Shown: piece by piece, positions 33,728 through 45,149 of the stretch | How the letters are laid out: each line of letters starts with the position of its first letter | Position numbering within the stretch: position 1 is the stretch's first letter | Source: Portulaca oleracea | Taxonomy: Eukaryota > Streptophyta > Magnoliopsida > Caryophyllales > Portulacaceae | NCBI GenBank assembly: GCA_029582165.1 | Contig: CM055886.1 | Coordinates: forward strand, 26,288,669-26,352,668 | Direction of reading: 5' to 3' | Length of the DNA: 64,000 nucleotides | Position numbers and translations under genes: made by a program | Notes under the pieces: generated by a model | What the model saw: the letters and a program-made list of their open reading frames with translations, nothing else | The model's database searches: none | Told to the model about the DNA's origin: nothing

Positions 33728-34057
33728 TTCCCCCCTTAGCTTGATCGAAAGCCTCTTTTTTCTTGCCAATGTTTCAAGTCACCATCAAGAGCTCATCATA
33801 GCCACACCTTACTCTATAGAGTCGTACCCTATTTCACCTGAGTCTTATGCCACCACTCTACCTCAAGAGTCTCAACCGCACCTTGCTCCACATAGCCGCA
33901 CCCTACTCCACCCGAGTCTCATGTCATCACTCTACGCCTTCAGAAGACCCAGCAGTGCACGCGCCATTATTTTTGCTCCTATCCATGTTGAATTTTATGG
34001 GACCAACTTCCAACACCTTGCGCCCAGCCGAACGAACCATCGAATTTGATGTCAACT

Positions 34058-34107
34058 GAAAAATAAGATTATCCTAGAGGGGGGTGAATAGGGTTATAAT
34101 TGAATAT
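34058..34107 (-). repeat. Inverted LTR-end fragment
   Basis: TGAAAAATAAGATTATCCTAG followed by GAGGGGGGTGAATAGGG is the reverse complement type of the LTR end at 35640-35702. It stands in opposite orientation to the Copia tail that follows, so this locus is rearranged. Confidence 0.55.
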
Positions 34108-34109
34108 AA

Positions 34110-34801
34110 TTGAATGCATCTTCAAAGCATTCCATGTTCCACTCCCCTTTGACTCAAAGGTAGAGATTTCTGTCCCTACCATCAACCTCTCCTCCCTGGA
34201 AAACCTAGGCTACAAGGTTCAGCCTGATGGATCCTGGATACACACTGACGAGCTCAAACTCTTCCAATCCTCCTCCTCGATAGCAGCGTCAAAAGACGTC
34301 TCCAACGACCTCCAGAGACTAGTTGATCTCCTCCCTACGTCAAAAGAAGTCAAGGCTTCGCGGGCGGAGTCTCAGCAGATGCAGGATCTCAACAACACCC
34401 TCAAGGCCAACTTACTCGTCTGCCAGATCATCACCGCCTCCCTGAAGGACATCGCCAAGCAAGAAGAGGCCCTCGTCCTTCTACACTCACCCAATCCGTC
34501 CCACCTCCGGCACCGGACGTTGAGGCACCTCCTGCTATCCCCCCTCCCTCCGAGTAGTTTTTTTCTAGTTTTTTCAAACTCGATCTATGAACATTTCCTC
34601 CTTTCTGCTCCTTTTTTTTTCTCTTTTTTGCCAAATTTTTTTTTTTGTACTCCTCTTGTTTCTTTTTCTATCTGAAAAACAAAAAGGGGGAGAATCTTTG
34701 TGGGTTATACCTAACATTACTTTGCAGCACAACTTTTTTGCTTTTATCTACATATATATGTTCTATCTGCAACTTTGTCTTTCAAACAAAAAGGGGGAGA
34801 T
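34110..34801 (+). pseudogene. 3' internal part of a Copia element with an extra-ORF remnant
   Basis: An open frame encodes ECIFKAFHVPLPFDSKVEIS, continuing to TINLSSLENLGYKVQPDGSW, then a coiled-coil-like stretch (about 34270-34480). It resembles the C-terminal part of proteins encoded next to or after pol in some plant retroelements; I cannot give a function. The part after about 34555 is low-complexity T-rich sequence. Two polypurine tracts (34679-34694, 34788-34801) close the region before the LTR. Confidence 0.45.
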
Positions 34802-34980
34802 TGTAAACTCCACCATGCAGGTACAAGGCCCTTAATGCTACATTCCATGACGTCCTTACTGTGCCTCATTTGGAGGCCCTCCCACTAGGTTTTGGTTAAA
34901 ACACCAAAATTGCAAACTCACTTAGGGAAGTATCTCGCCCTTAATTCTTTCCAAGTTTCAATATATATGATTGATATTAC

Positions 34981-35024
<44 letters not shown>

Positions 35025-35702
35025 TATATGCTGAATATTTGGAGAAGGAGAAATTGGAAAGACTTCCTAAAGGTGTCGACTTATATCATAACGAAAAAGG
35101 GCAAGAGATTGGAAGCATCCAAAATCTGAGAAAGAATCAACCTGAGTCGTGCCTTGCAAAAGTAAAGAGATCAAGGATGTCAAGTATAAAGCAACTCAAC
35201 AAGACACTGGAAAAAGTATTCGATTCCAAGACTGAAGCAATCGAAGGGTGTAGGAAATTTTAGTGAGAAAAATTTTGAGTTGTAGCCAATTGTGTAATTG
35301 GTGAGATAATTGTAACCAGAGAGTTGTTCTGGTCTGGCCCTATGTTTTTGTAATTGAAGATCTGTCCAAACTTTCTTCAGTGAGTGAGTGAAAACTTCAT
35401 TATATTCAACTTGTGAGGCTACTATATGGGATCTAAGTATGTGATCCCTCTCTGTAACTCTGTAAGCAGTTTTAAGGCCATCAAAGTCTTTCCACTGCTG
35501 AGTTTGTTTATATCCATCTACATTGTAATGTCCTCAAGTTTCTGAATTCAATAAAAGTTTAAAGTGTTTATTCATTGCTTTGTTGAATCTTGATGAAAGT
35601 CAAGATTAGTTACTAAGTCCTCATTGTTAAAGTGTAAAAGTTTTCAATAACCCTATTTGTCCTCCCCCCCCCCCCCCTCCTTCCCCCTCTAGGGTTTTTT
35701 CA
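34802..35702 (+). repeat. 3' LTR of the rearranged Copia element
   Basis: TGTAAACTCC to GTTTTTTCA, about 900 bp, directly after a polypurine tract. It contains a (CT)n tract at 34984-35017 and a C homopolymer near 35664. The expected second LTR is absent except for the inverted scrap at 34058. No TSD found. Confidence 0.65.
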
Positions 35703-35859
35703 GGGGGACTACCCAGTTCGATCAAGGTATTATCATCTTGCTAGGAGTTTAAGGAAAAGGAAAAGCCCGCATAATTTTTTTTTTGGGGGGGAGGGGTGAG
35801 AGTTGGAAAAAAAATTGAAAGAGGCTGTGGGGATACAATGCACTGCCCAGAATTTTAGT

Positions 35860-36820
35860 GTTTGGTTGGAGAACGACCATTTATTTGTTGGTTACTGGGC
35901 GTAATGTGGCAAGGATGTTACCTAACTTTTTGATGCAATGTGCTATTTATGGTTACAGTGAGGAGACAGTTATGCATTCAATCTTTTAATGCCCATTTAT
36001 CAGAGGAGATTTTGTTTAAAATTTCGATTGTAGAGCCACTATAGAGTGGTCATGACACTACGATGCTTGACTGCATAGGATAGGGATCTTGCACACTTGA
36101 TGAGACCAAGTTGGGGAATTTATAGCAATCATATGGTAGATATGGAGCCTGAGAATTAACTTTTTCTTCAATTCCAAGGGGGGGCTCGTTGATGAGTGTT
36201 GCCAGAAGGGCTATTAATGTTGTTGACAACTTCTACAAGTGAACTGAGAGGGAGTTTTGGTGCGTGCATTCGTGAGTGTAGCACATCTGGAGACCTTCGA
36301 ATTCGGGGTTGGTTGATGTTAAATTTGACGGTGGCAACACAAGGTTGGATGGATTTGGGTGGTGGTTTGTAACTAACAATCACACAGAGGAGGTTAAGGT
36401 TGTCGGGGTTGAACAAGGAAAGGGGTGTAACGAGTCATTAATTGGTGGAAGGAGCACATATGTGTATGCTTGCTCCTGGCATTGATTGAAGCAAGGAACT
36501 TTGGATTCAAGCGGCTGATGGTTGCAATCAAGACAAGTGATCATAATTTTTGTTCCTTTTTTGGAATAAGATTTTGAATTTGTGTCTCTTTTGATTTTGT
36601 TAGTTTTCGCCATGTTGTTTATATTGGGGGTCGTCGGGGGGGGGGGGGGGGGATAGATTACTCATGATCTTGCTCACTACCAACCTAACTTTGTTGGTAA
36701 TAGGATATGGATGGAAGTAGTACCAGATTTAGTTCACGATCTAGTTACAGAAAACACGTGTAATGTTATTGAGAATGCTTCAATATAGTTCCATTCGTTT
36801 GCTATAAAAAAAAAATTGAG
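35860..36820 (+). pseudogene. LINE tail: zf-RVT and RNase H remnants
   Basis: Broken frames show a zf-RVT-like region (MQCAIYGYSEETVMHSIF, near 35937) and an RNase H-like stretch (VKFDGGNTRLDGFGWWF near 36320, IEARNFGFKRLMVAIK near 36487). After a G homopolymer (about 36637-36653) comes DLAHYQPNFVGNRIWMEVV. A short poly(A) lies at 36808-36817. Many stops. The 5' limit and TSD are unclear. Confidence 0.65.
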
Positions 36821-39050
36821 GCATGAAGAACAAAAGCCAATATATGGCAAGATATTTATTTTTATTAATTAGTTAATTAGTTGTCATCAATAAATACAAG
36901 GCTTTTGAGAGTAGTTGTAAACTTGTAATGTGGAGCATGAGAGTCAAGGGGAGAAGGAGTTTTATTGTTGTTGTGATTGTGATAAAGAAATGAGTTTGCA
37001 AGACAAGGATACCTCCCAAGTTGATTAGGTCCATACTCAATAAGGAAGCAATTATTGATTAGTTTAAGATTGAGACACTTCTAAGTAGCCTGTCAAAGAG
37101 AAAAGCGAATGTAAAGAAAAGGAATGCTCACGACGATGCTATCTTAGGAGGGTTTTATCAGCGATTGAGACATAATGGCTGCAAGATCAAGAGGAAGCAC
37201 ACCAACGAAACCAGTACCAGTCCTAGGAAGAGGAAGGATCGTAGGTTTTCGCCAAGAGATGCCCGTGTCCATCCAAAGTGTAATAGATTAGACAATAATA
37301 GTTTATTTACCTAACTTTTATGATACCATGTCTAATTTTGCAGAGAATCTTTATGTGTGTCCTAAGTTTGGTTCTATCAATCGGTCGTAAAGGGTCAGGA
37401 GATTGTGCGAGGTTTATATCTGCTTTCGTAAGTCTAATCGAGACCAGGTAGGTTCAATTCCAACCTAGCTACAACCTAGTCATTCAAGCTAGGTGAGTCA
37501 AATAGTTTGTATTAAAAAATCATTCCGAGTTAACTTATTAATCACATGAATGCTTTTAGAATATTCTCAAAAACAGTATGTCATGCCATATAATTAAGTA
37601 CTCTTACATATCTCTTCTTAAGACTTGTGTTTAGTGTATGGTCTTTGTAAAATAATGGCTTGTTTCGTTGAAGACAAAGAGTGGATTAGTGGATGATGAA
37701 GACAGTGATGTGCACTTGGTGTGCATCTAGTCAGCCCACATACATGCCAGTCATGATATGCGTATCTACCACATGCCATCTTCCACACTAGCTATGTATA
37801 ATTATAGCCACACCTTATAATTGAACCTGAATTACTACAATAATTAACCACAAAATTAAGTCCAATCATAGTACTTGAATATTATTATGTTTTCAATTAT
37901 ATTGCACGATTTGTCTTCTTTTCTTACCCACAAATTTTTATTTTTAATTTGTTTCCAAGCTAATCTATTAATTATATTATTCGTTTGCATAATTTTCAGT
38001 GCTCAAATTATGTTTTTAATCATAGATTATATTATTAATAGTATTAAAAACATAATTTTTGTACTCACTCTTATGAGCAAGTAATTTTTGTTTCCAAGAT
38101 AATTTTCAGTGCTCAAATTAAAGCATCAACATCATTTATTTGCAAAATATCAATAATCTGCATGTTGGTCAAAGACATTTTTTAAATATCTTGCCTTTAT
38201 TGTTATATAGATTTTTTTTACTCTAAATTATATAATAATTATGATAAATTAGTGATTGTAAATGGTTTCGCATGTATTGCCTATGTCAATGAATATAAAT
38301 GACACTCTAATAAATTCAACCCCAAATATTAGGCACATATTTTATGTTTTTTTGGTAAATTTGAAAAGTTCTGGATAAAACTACAATTTATACAATTCAT
38401 ATACACTATTATACTTTTAGAACTCAATTATATCATTTTTTTAATTTAATGTATAATGATATACTTTAAGTGTAAGACAAGATATTTAATAAATGAATTG
38501 CCCCAAATTCTTTATGTTTTTGGTTGCAAAGGGCTTTGGAGTCTGGGTTTAATTTAGATAACACATTAAGCAATAGCTATCCTCATCAAGGTTTTTTTGG
38601 GGGCTACTGTATTACTTAGCATATATTTTTACATTGGTTTCGATTATATAGGATAATAATCAAATTTTAATTTGGACATCATTATACATTGTTTATAGTT
38701 TACTTTTCCTCTATTTTCATAAAAGAAAGTGCATGTTATTTAGCAGAATGTGCGAACTACTTACAAATCTTGTCATACTTGTTTCATGTATGATGTGGAG
38801 CATAATAAGTGTCGATCAGCAAATAATGTGCCTCTTACAACAACAATAAGGGCTTCCTGTTTTCTATTAAAAAAAATGAGGGCGATGGGTTGTCAAGGGA
38901 TGTCTAATAATATCTACTGTATCACAGCATTACAAGTAATTTATAGCCGAAGATACTTAACCTGAAATTACAATAAAACATGGTGTTCTTCATGCACGCA
39001 AATGAAAATTTACCCACTTTAACCTTTTTCTTTGAACGGTATTAATAGAG
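36821..39050. other. AT-rich stretch, no gene recognised
   Basis: Only short ORFs without domains. I see no terminal repeats, tRNA or conserved motif. It may hold old, unrecognisable elements. Confidence 0.4.
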
Positions 39051-39312
39051 GATAGAATATTCTTATAATTGGATTTCCATAATTCGCTTATATATACCGT
39101 GTATAGGCTCCCAGTTGGGGCAAGTCATTCCAATTATTCTCACATAATATCAAGAGCCAATTTTTAAATTTGTTTTTTTCACCAAAAAAAAAAAAGAAAC
39201 GAAACAACACACGCACAAGATAGAATATTCTTGTAATTGGATTTCCATAATTCACTTATATATACCGTGTATAGGCTCCCAGTTGGGGCAAGTCATTCCA
39301 ATTATTCTCACA
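39051..39312. repeat. Two-copy direct repeat, 94 bp units, period 168 bp
   Basis: 39051-39144 and 39219-39312 are nearly identical (GATAGAATATTCTT..., TATATATACCGTGTATAGGC, CTCCCAGTTGGGGCAAGTC). The spacer of about 74 bp contains a poly(A) run. No ORF. Confidence 0.85.
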
Positions 39313-41034
39313 AGTATATATTAGAACTTGTTTCCCAGACAACATCTATGTGTCATTTATCCAAGAAAAATACCAATAATTATCAACATTATCTTTTTCA
39401 TATTATCATCAACTTTTTTGGTACCAACACAGAATATATAACAATATTGTTCAAACAAATTTCTTTTAGCTGCTACCAACATCAATCAATTCCCACACCT
39501 GCACCAATCATTTCTTAAATTGCCGTCATCAATATTTTCCTAAAAATGTCAACAATTCTCTCCTAAAAAAACGCTACTTGTGTTAACAATTTTCTATAAA
39601 TATTTAACATCGCTCTTTATCAACTTGATCCTATTTATTTTTGGAGACCTCAGACCCTTTTTTTCAGTTGTTCATACAATATTTTGTTAAACTCCCTATC
39701 ATCTATCTGATTTCATGTTTCACTTGTTAGTAATTGATGAGCTCTTTTTGAAACCAATTAAACGTTTCGTTTTCCCTTTCTATAAATATGAAAAGTATTA
39801 TATTTCATGTCAAATTTTGAAAGTAGACTAGGAAAACCCTTGCTAGATGCATTACAATAATAGAAGTTATAATTGAAACAATGAATCCATGACATTTGAC
39901 ACATGTTAACACAACATAATACAAAACGCCAAATACCAAATTGCCGACCCAGAAAAAGGTAGATGGGTGGTTAGGGTTGTAGCCTCCATCTAACAATGCA
40001 CTTTCAACATTTACTAATAAACTCCTAGGGTGTCCAACATGATGAGCAATAATTTCTAATTTCTTGAGAAAATTCACAAAGGTGGTATTAAAAATTGTTG
40101 AATATGAATACTAGCACATTACAAAACACTTTTTGGATTTAAATAAGGCCTAGAAAACAGAGAGAATCCAACAATAATCTTGGAAATCAAGGTGTTTAAT
40201 GTCGCACTGCACTCTACCAATAACCCCAAACTCTACTCTTGTCCACTCGTTAAAAGTTTCTCTTTTGGCAGTAAATCAATCCGTACCATCTATTTGCATT
40301 CTCATTTGCCCACGTATATCCCACCTTTTTCTTAATTAATTTCATATCTTTATTATTCAATTCAAGTTTCATTGTTTAATATTGTTTGTGTACTACGTAC
40401 CCAGAATTCTAGCGATCTCTTTTTTCTTTTTATATTCTACATCTACTGGTAATTTTAATTTAAGTATTTCTTATGATTTCAGGTAAAGTTTTAGGCGCTC
40501 AAGTTAATCGTTAGACATACATATAGAAGCCAGTGTTAGAGTGTTCATCGGTCCAAAACTGAATTAATCGAAGATTAAATAAGGGGACTAGCCTCGACCG
40601 AGGATTGAACCAAACTATCTTCGATCCTTTCATCCAGTCCTCGTTACAGTCCCGTCCAACCCTTTATTTGGTTCGGACTGGATTATAAGCTTGCTGTGAA
40701 GAATTGGAGAAAAGGGTTTGGGTTTTTTTTTTCATAGTTTTTAATGCAAGATTTTTACCATCATTTGATAATATGCTTTTACAAGTTACAAAATTATATT
40801 TTTATGAAAATATTTTTCGACTATGAGTCTAATGATACTAGTTTCACCTACTAAATCATTATATATATTGAGAAACGGTCAAAATTTTTATAAGTTGACC
40901 GCACAATTCCTAGGCGAAAAGATATTGAGGAATGGAGGGACTGTTATATAATAACTAAATATTGATCATGAGGGTTGATCAATTATAATGAAGATTTTTG
41001 CATTGTTAATTATGCTTAATTATTGCTACCAATT
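39313..41034. other. AT-rich stretch, no gene recognised
   Basis: Short ORFs only. The block 40540-40680 is richer in GC but shows no domain. A simple purine/pyrimidine run (AGAGAAAGAG) starts near 41060. Confidence 0.4.
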
Positions 41035-41247
41035 TTGCCATAGCTCAACAACAATCAAGAGAAAGAGAGAAGAGAAGAAAGAGAGAAAGAGAACATGAGA
41101 GAGAAACTCAAACCTATTGCGTTATAAAGCTGTGTAATTAGAGAAGATACAATTTACAGTTGTACTTATACTAGAAGTAATTAGGTTATTACCAAACAAA
41201 TAACAAAATAACCAAATGTTACATTTGCTAATTGATTGGTCTTATCA
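41035..41247 (-). repeat. Possible Copia 3' LTR
   Basis: On the minus strand TGATAAGACCAATCAATTAG follows a purine-rich AACTTGAGCTGGGA and the end of a Copia RNase H remnant. About 210 bp is a typical size for small plant Copia LTRs. The far end is not exact. Confidence 0.4.
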
Positions 41248-41374
41248 TCCCAGCTCAAGTTTGGAGGTGAGGAACCATTCCAAATAGAATATGTAAGCTT
41301 GTTGTGAAAATGATAATATCTTGATGATAACATCTTTTTAACTTATCGTCACATGTACGTGAGAGAGTTGCAGC

Positions 41375-42076
41375 CACTACTAAAAATATGTGTATTACCA
41401 ACCATTTTTTTCTAACCAATTTAAAATGGTTGGAAAAACCAACCATCTTAGCAACCATTTGATATTCCAACTATTTTTCAAAAAATTTAGTAGGAAAAAT
41501 GGTTGGAAATTCCAACCAATTTGGCTAAAATGGTTGGAAATTTTTCCTACCATCATTTTTCCTACTATTTAGAATTGGTTGGAAAAATAGTTGGTAATCC
41601 AGCCATTTTTCCAACCATTTTCAAATAGTAGGAAAAAGGATAGTAGGAAAATTTTCCAACCAATTTTAGCAAAATTAGTTGGAATTTCCAGCCATTTTTT
41701 CCACTAAATTTTTTGAAAAATAGTTGGAATATCAAATGGTTGCTAAAATAGTTGGTTTTTCCAACCATTTTAAATTAGTTGGAAAAAAGTACTCCCTCCG
41801 TCCCAATTAATTTGTCCACTTAACTTTTTCACGGTCTCCAATACAACATTTTGACCGTTAATTTTTCACGTTTTATCTAAGTAAGATTAATAATATTGTA
41901 TTTAAGTAAAAGTATATTTCATCACAAATCTAATAGTGATAGTCTTGTACAATAACTCAACATATAATTTGTTAAATTAATGGTCAAAGTTTAGAAATTT
42001 TGACCTATAAAACCAAACATGGACAATTTATTTGGGACGGAGGGAGTAGTTGGTAATACACATATTTTTAGTAGTG
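41375..42076. mobile_element. CACTA-type foldback MITE
   Basis: The ends are CACTACTAAAAATATGTGTA and its inverse, flanked by AGC on both sides (41372-41374, 42077-42079), a 3 bp TSD as in CACTA elements. The interior is a long inverted repeat built of CCAACCATTTT-like words, so the whole element can fold on itself. It contains a Stowaway-like MITE near its right end. No transposase. Confidence 0.88.
41792..42046. mobile_element. Stowaway-like MITE nested in the CACTA MITE
   Basis: Terminal inverted repeats CTCCCTCCGTCCCAATTAAT and (inverse) CTCCCTCCGTCCCAAATAAA, flanked by TA (41790-41791, 42047-42048). 255 bp, non-coding, the usual Stowaway (Tc1/mariner-derived) form. The second CACTA MITE at 53266 lacks this insert, which shows the order of events. 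Confidence 0.9.
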
Positions 42077-42481
42077 AGCAGACTTTTAAAAACTTTTTGT
42101 CTTGAGAATTATGTTCTATATCAATGTATTTGGTGCGTTCATAGAAAATAGGGTTCTTGATAATGCGTATAGCTAATTGGTTATCATAGAAAATAGGGTT
42201 TTTGATAATGCGTATAGCTAATTGGTTATCACATAACAAGGTGACATGCTCCAATGCATAGACCACAAGCTCTTTTAGCAATTGCACAAGCCACATTATC
42301 TTATGTATTATTTAGAAATAACTCTGTATAGTAGATAAACTTCAAATGTCATTTTATGCTATATCACTTTTTGTTTGCGTATATATATATACAATGTAAT
42401 GTATATGATGTTTGTGTAAATGGACAAGTTTAGAATTAGAAATCCAAACCACTTATTTTCAAGTTTAATCTTTAGTCATAA

Positions 42482-42753
42482 CTAGGCCTCAACCCGTGCC
42501 ATGCACGAGGTATATTAAAATAGTTATTTTAAAAAAAATAAATAATTTAATAGAAATTATAATTATAATTTAGAAAAATTAATCCAAAATAATTATAATT
42601 ACTGATAGTTGCATCAAAATAATTTAATTCAACATTTATCTACTTTTTGATTAGTAGTAATCTCTACAATTAATATATTTTCTCCATTAAGTGGGATCAA
42701 CAAACTTTACTATTAATATTATATAGATAATAATAATAATAATAATAATAATA

Positions 42754-42784
<31 letters not shown>

Positions 42785-42920
42785 CAAAATAATTATAATA
42801 AATGATAGATGCACTAAATAATTTAATTCAGCATACTTTTTGATTGGTCGAAATCCCTACAATTAATCTCCTTTCTCTATTCAGCGGGACCCACAAATTT
42901 TACTATTAATATTATATAGA
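42482..42920 (-). mobile_element. Small non-autonomous Helitron
   Basis: On the minus strand it starts TCTATATAATATTAATAG (preceded by A) and ends in CTAG (followed by T), with a hairpin CGTGC-ATG-GCACG shortly before the end. These are Helitron hallmarks: 5' TC, 3' hairpin then CTRR, insertion between A and T, no TSD. It is about 440 bp with no Rep/helicase. The 5' part is duplicated around a microsatellite. Confidence 0.7.
42728..42783. repeat. Palindromic (AAT)n(ATT)n microsatellite
   Basis: About nine AAT units are followed directly by about nine ATT units, so the 55 bp tract is self-complementary. It sits exactly between two copies of the Helitron 5' end. Confidence 0.9.
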
Positions 42921-43535
42921 TTTTGCGCAAGCATCATGACAAATATAAATATAAATACGATATTAATGATAATTAGGCATATATGTCAATGGCATGAATT
43001 GTCCCTATTTTCATATTAATATTTGAATCGTAAGTATATACTATTCATTTGTTTTTGTTTTACAAAAAATATAATATGCATTTTACTTGATAAAAAAAAT
43101 GAGTTTAATTGAGCTATTTCAAGGATGAAAATCACAAATAAGAAGGAAATCAAGGAATGACGAACGTTTGTATGATGTGGCTATGAGTTTAGCGCCAATT
43201 AAACCGTATACCGTGGTGGAGTTACTTAGGTCCATCACTTGTGTTATAAGAAGTCAATTTTTTACGTGATAAATTTGGATTAAAAAGTTAATAAATTTGA
43301 AAAGTGCCAATAAATTTTGTAAAAGTGTTGATTAATTTATAATCAATTTTATAATAAATATTAAAATTAACATTTTAGTAATCAACTTAGGTAAGTATTT
43401 CAAAATATATCATATGTCAATTGTTTATTTAGACGAATAAAGTTATATTGGATAAATCAGATAAAGTTTGGTTAGTTTGAAAATTGAAACCCCAACTTAT
43501 GTAAATATATTGTAAGTTATAATAAGTTAATCTAA
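42921..43535. other. AT-rich stretch, no gene recognised
   Basis: No ORF of note and no terminal repeat seen. Confidence 0.4.
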
Positions 43536-43815
43536 GGTCCCGTTCTTTCATGTGGTAATTTGTGGTACAGTACCACACCGTACCGTACTCTTTAATTTTC
43601 CACCACACTTCACCACACTACAATCATTACCAATATGTTTTTTTTTAATTTTTCTCTCTCCTTATTTTTCTCATGTACTTTTTATATTCTTTCTCTTTAA
43701 CTTATCCTATATACCACTACTTTCACCATAATTCACCACTATTCATTATACTTTTTCAAATTTCACAAAACCGTACTATTATCACACCACAGCCAATCAT
43801 ATAATAGAACGGGCC
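43536..43815. mobile_element. PIF/Harbinger (Tourist-like) MITE
   Basis: Ends GGTCCCGTTCTTT and (inverse) GGCCCGTTCTATT, flanked by TAA on both sides (43533-43535, 43816-43818). Subterminal parts carry GTGGTA and its inverse repeatedly, as in the larger element at 6378-7141, suggesting the same transposase family. 280 bp, non-coding. Confidence 0.75.
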
Positions 43816-44022
43816 TAATTAAGTCATAAAAACAACATATTGAATCGATACTAAAAAGTTGTGATCTTAGTATGAGCTAGCGAGATCTTAGCAGCAACAC
43901 CGAAGATTCCTCTGACCTCGTGGCTTCCAAACATTTCCTCTTCTCTAACCCAATAGCAAATTTCCTCTTTTTCCAATTTTAATTGATCAGGTTTAGTTTA
44001 ACTAAATCATAATTACGCAGTA

Positions 44023-44270
44023 CTACCTCCGTCCCTTTTTTTTTGTCCAATTAACTAATTTCTCTGTCCCTATTTATTTGTTTAATTATCTAATTTTTAC
44101 ATTTCCAATAACTATAATACCCATTTTATCCCTAATAAATGCACTTTTTACATCTTTTCAAGGGTATTTTCAAGGATATTTTTGACAATGTATAAATCTT
44201 TTGCTTTATTTCCTATATTTCTTGGTTTGTGAAATTAGTTTTTGGGATAATTAACCTGGGACAGATGTAG
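44023..44270. mobile_element. Stowaway-like MITE
   Basis: Inverted ends CTACCTCCGTCCC and (inverse) CTACATCTGTCCC, flanked by TA on both sides. 248 bp, AT-rich, non-coding. Confidence 0.75.
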
Positions 44271-45149
44271 TACTTTTTTCTTTAACACAAATACAATTAC
44301 TAAAACATTTAATTAAAACCTCCCACGCATGGTTTTGTCGTAATGTGATTGGATATTAGCTGGCATTTGTTTGTACGCACGTGTTACGGGCAGAAGGGAA
44401 GCCAACCTTGATTCCCGGGCAGAGGGTAGGGGGCCATTTCTGACTCACACGTGTAAAGAATTAAATGGTGTGGGGAATTTTATAGACAACCTCATTGACT
44501 TTTGCGATATACTGGCATCACCCTTACTCATCACACACCTACATGATACACCCATACCACAATGAAACTAAATAATTTATGAAAAATAATTCATAGATTT
44601 TCCTAAGTGAGCATATATAATAATCTATAGAGAAATTAGATTCTAATAATACGAACTTTTGGTCATATAAAACTTAATAAAACAATACGAATTTTTGATT
44701 TGGTGATTAATAATATGGATTTTGACCCCCTTGCCTCCAATAGTACGTCATCGAGTTAAGTTAAACTTAACTCGGTGGCGGTTTGACGTGGCGGCGGAGG
44801 CACGCACCTGTTTGACTTTGTCACGTCATCTACGGTGATTTAAAAAAATAATACGAGCTTTTACCTATGTTGCTCTGAATAATACGAACTTTTACCTATA
44901 TTGCTATGAATAATACGAACTTTTTTTTCTCTCTAAAAATCTCAGATTCCATTTTTTCTTCTTCATCTTCTTCAATCTTCATCCTCCCAATTCCCAGAAA
45001 ACCCAGAAAACTCATCTCTCTCTCTTTCTCTCTCTCTTCCTTCCTCTTCATCATCCCCACCTCTTTTTTCTCTCTCTAAAAATCCCACATTTCCCTTTGC
45101 ATCTTCATCTTTTTCAATCCTCCCCCTCTTCATCTCTTCATCATGAACC
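44271..45149. other. Repeated AATAATACGAAC words and CT-rich DNA
   Basis: From 44650 to 44925 the word AATAATACGAACTTT recurs at least four times around a short palindrome (near 44752-44783, GAGTTAAG... CTTAACTC). CT-rich sequence follows (44940-45140) in which CTCTCTAAAAATC appears twice. No gene is recognised. Confidence 0.4.

Larger units (their letters stand above)
41248..42296 (-). pseudogene. Copia RNase H tail interrupted by a CACTA MITE
   Basis: On the minus strand 42296-42077 encodes MWLVQLLKELVVYALEHVTL, then CDNQLAIRIIKNPIFY and ERTKYIDIEHN, the C-terminal RNase H signature of Copia pol. The segment DNQLAIRIIKNPIFY is duplicated by a 45 bp tandem repeat (42140-42229). The frame breaks at the MITE (41375-42076). 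Weak traces continue on its other side down to about 41250. Confidence 0.7.

Noticed and set aside
34584..34680. Phe/Leu-rich ORF as a membrane protein
   Set aside because: It is a low-complexity TTT/CTT tract before a polypurine tract, typical of the retroelement 3' end.
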